Origin: Anaerolineae bacterium
GTDB taxonomy: Bacteria; Chloroflexota; Anaerolineae; 4572-78; J111
Length of the DNA stretch: 5,611 nt
Direction: 5' to 3'
NCBI GenBank assembly: GCA_023382535.1
Contig: JAHDWA010000183.1
Span: 1-5,611, forward strand
Shown here: positions 4,977 through 5,611 of the stretch, piece after piece
Position numbering within the stretch: position 1 is the stretch's first letter
Layout: each line of letters starts with the position of its first letter
Program-made: the position numbers and the translations under genes
The notes under the pieces: generated by a model
What the model was told of the DNA's origin: nothing
What the model saw: the letters and a program-made list of their open reading frames with translations, nothing else
The model's database searches: none

Positions 4977-5611
4977 ATGTTATGCCCTTTCTGTCTGGCC
5001 GATGTTAAATTCAAACAGGTTAAGCCAACCGGTAGATTGACCTCCATCTACGTTTGTGCGGACTGTAACGAACAGACGCCGGCTTTATACGTTCAAGATT
5101 ACCGCAAGTACCGGCCAATAGTGATTAGCGCCACCGGTTTTCGGCAGCACGGCAAGACCGTCTACTTTGCTGCCCTTTTTTACACGCTGAAAAAACTCAC
5201 TTTGGCCCGCGACTGGCCCGATTTCTTCACGATGGGTTTGAACGAGGACAGCCTGGATACCGTCTACGGCAATGCTCGCCTGCTGGAAGGGGGGGCGCTG
5301 CCGGATTCGACTCCCAAAAACTTCCCCCGCCCGACCATGGTCCGGGCCGAGGGTGTGCCGACGCATCCCAACTGTACCCTGTTATTTTTTGATACCGGCG
5401 GCGAGTGTTTTGAAAAGCCGACCCAACTGGTCCAGTTTGCCGGCTTTGTGCGCCGGGCCAAAACGGCGATGCTGCTCATCAGCGTCCCCGATCTGGAAGA
5501 CCCTCGCGCCGGGATGCAGCAACTGCTCAATACCTACATTGTCGGGCTGCGGGAGCTGGGCGGGCGGCCGGAAAATCAGCACCTGATTGTCGTTTACACC
5601 AAAGCCGACCA
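4977..5611 (+). CDS. Zinc-ribbon and P-loop GTPase-like protein, 3' end outside the window
   Basis: The reading frame is open to the right edge and gives 211 residues. An N-terminal zinc ribbon is formed by CPFC (3-6) and CADC (27-30). It is followed by a P-loop domain: Walker A/G1 GFRQHGKT (54-61), a hydrophobic strand ending in LLFFDTGGE (135-143, Walker B/G3), AMLLISVPD (164-172), and VVYTKAD (205-211), which resembles the G4 [NT]KxD guanine-specificity motif. This order fits a GTPase of the TRAFAC type. The zinc ribbon plus GTPase layout recalls the double-GTPase (DO-GTPase) proteins described in bacterial conflict-type systems, an assignment made from memory. No signal peptide or membrane segment is seen. 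The ATG at 4977 has GAGG 11 nt upstream; a TTG at 4953 is a less likely alternative because the protein would gain residues ahead of the zinc ribbon. The role is unknown and unrelated to the sugar genes as far as can be seen. Confidence 0.82.
   Translation, partial: MLCPFCLADVKFKQVKPTGRLTSIYVCADCNEQTPALYVQDYRKYRPIVISATGFRQHGKTVYFAALFYTLKKLTLARDWPDFFTMGLNEDSLDTVYGNARLLEGGALPDSTPKNFPRPTMVRAEGVPTHPNCTLLFFDTGGECFEKPTQLVQFAGFVRRAKTAMLLISVPDLEDPRAGMQQLLNTYIVGLRELGGRPENQHLIVVYTKAD

Overview
The window suggests a free-living bacterium, most likely of the phylum Chloroflexota (Anaerolineae-type). This rests on protein style, moderately high GC content, and the stem-loop repeats between genes; it is inference, because no marker gene is present. 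There is no tRNA, rRNA, CRISPR array, transposase or phage gene. The window looks like chromosomal carbohydrate-metabolism territory with repeat-rich intergenic DNA.

Layout. (1) Positions 1-111 hold a strong rightward intrinsic terminator at 69-105, which probably closes a gene lying off the left edge. (2) A leftward gene at 112-1587 encodes a complete GH13 subfamily 18 phosphorylase. It resembles sucrose 6F-phosphate phosphorylase more than plain sucrose phosphorylase. (3) The divergent intergenic region 1588-1831 is packed with palindromes: a REP-like hairpin, a 26-bp near-palindrome, and a perfect 8-bp-arm palindrome that fills the spacer of a plausible leftward promoter. A TATAAT box faces right. 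(4) A small unrecognised acidic protein is encoded at 1832-2089. (5) A tight rightward two-gene operon follows, 3 bp apart: a fucose/arabinose-isomerase-like protein (2254-3669) and a class II (zinc) ketose aldolase (3673-4590). (6) A 386-bp intergenic region (4591-4976) carries two adjoining long hairpins, a promoter candidate and a second copy of the REP-like hairpin. (7) A zinc-ribbon plus P-loop GTPase-like protein starts at 4977 and runs off the right edge.

How the parts fit. The phosphorylase would split sucrose (or sucrose 6F-phosphate) into glucose 1-phosphate and fructose (or fructose 6-phosphate). The isomerase/aldolase pair would turn an aldose into a ketose and cleave it into two short fragments. 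No sugar kinase, transporter or regulator lies in the window, so the substrate of the pair cannot be read from context. The GTPase-like gene looks unrelated to sugar use.

The most notable structure is a 30-bp sequence present twice (29/30 identical), at 1607-1636 and inverted at 4914-4943. Each copy is part of a hairpin in the 5' leader of a gene (the phosphorylase and the GTPase-like gene), in the same orientation relative to that gene and 19 and 33 nt before the start codon. Together the two copies enclose the small gene and the isomerase/aldolase operon.
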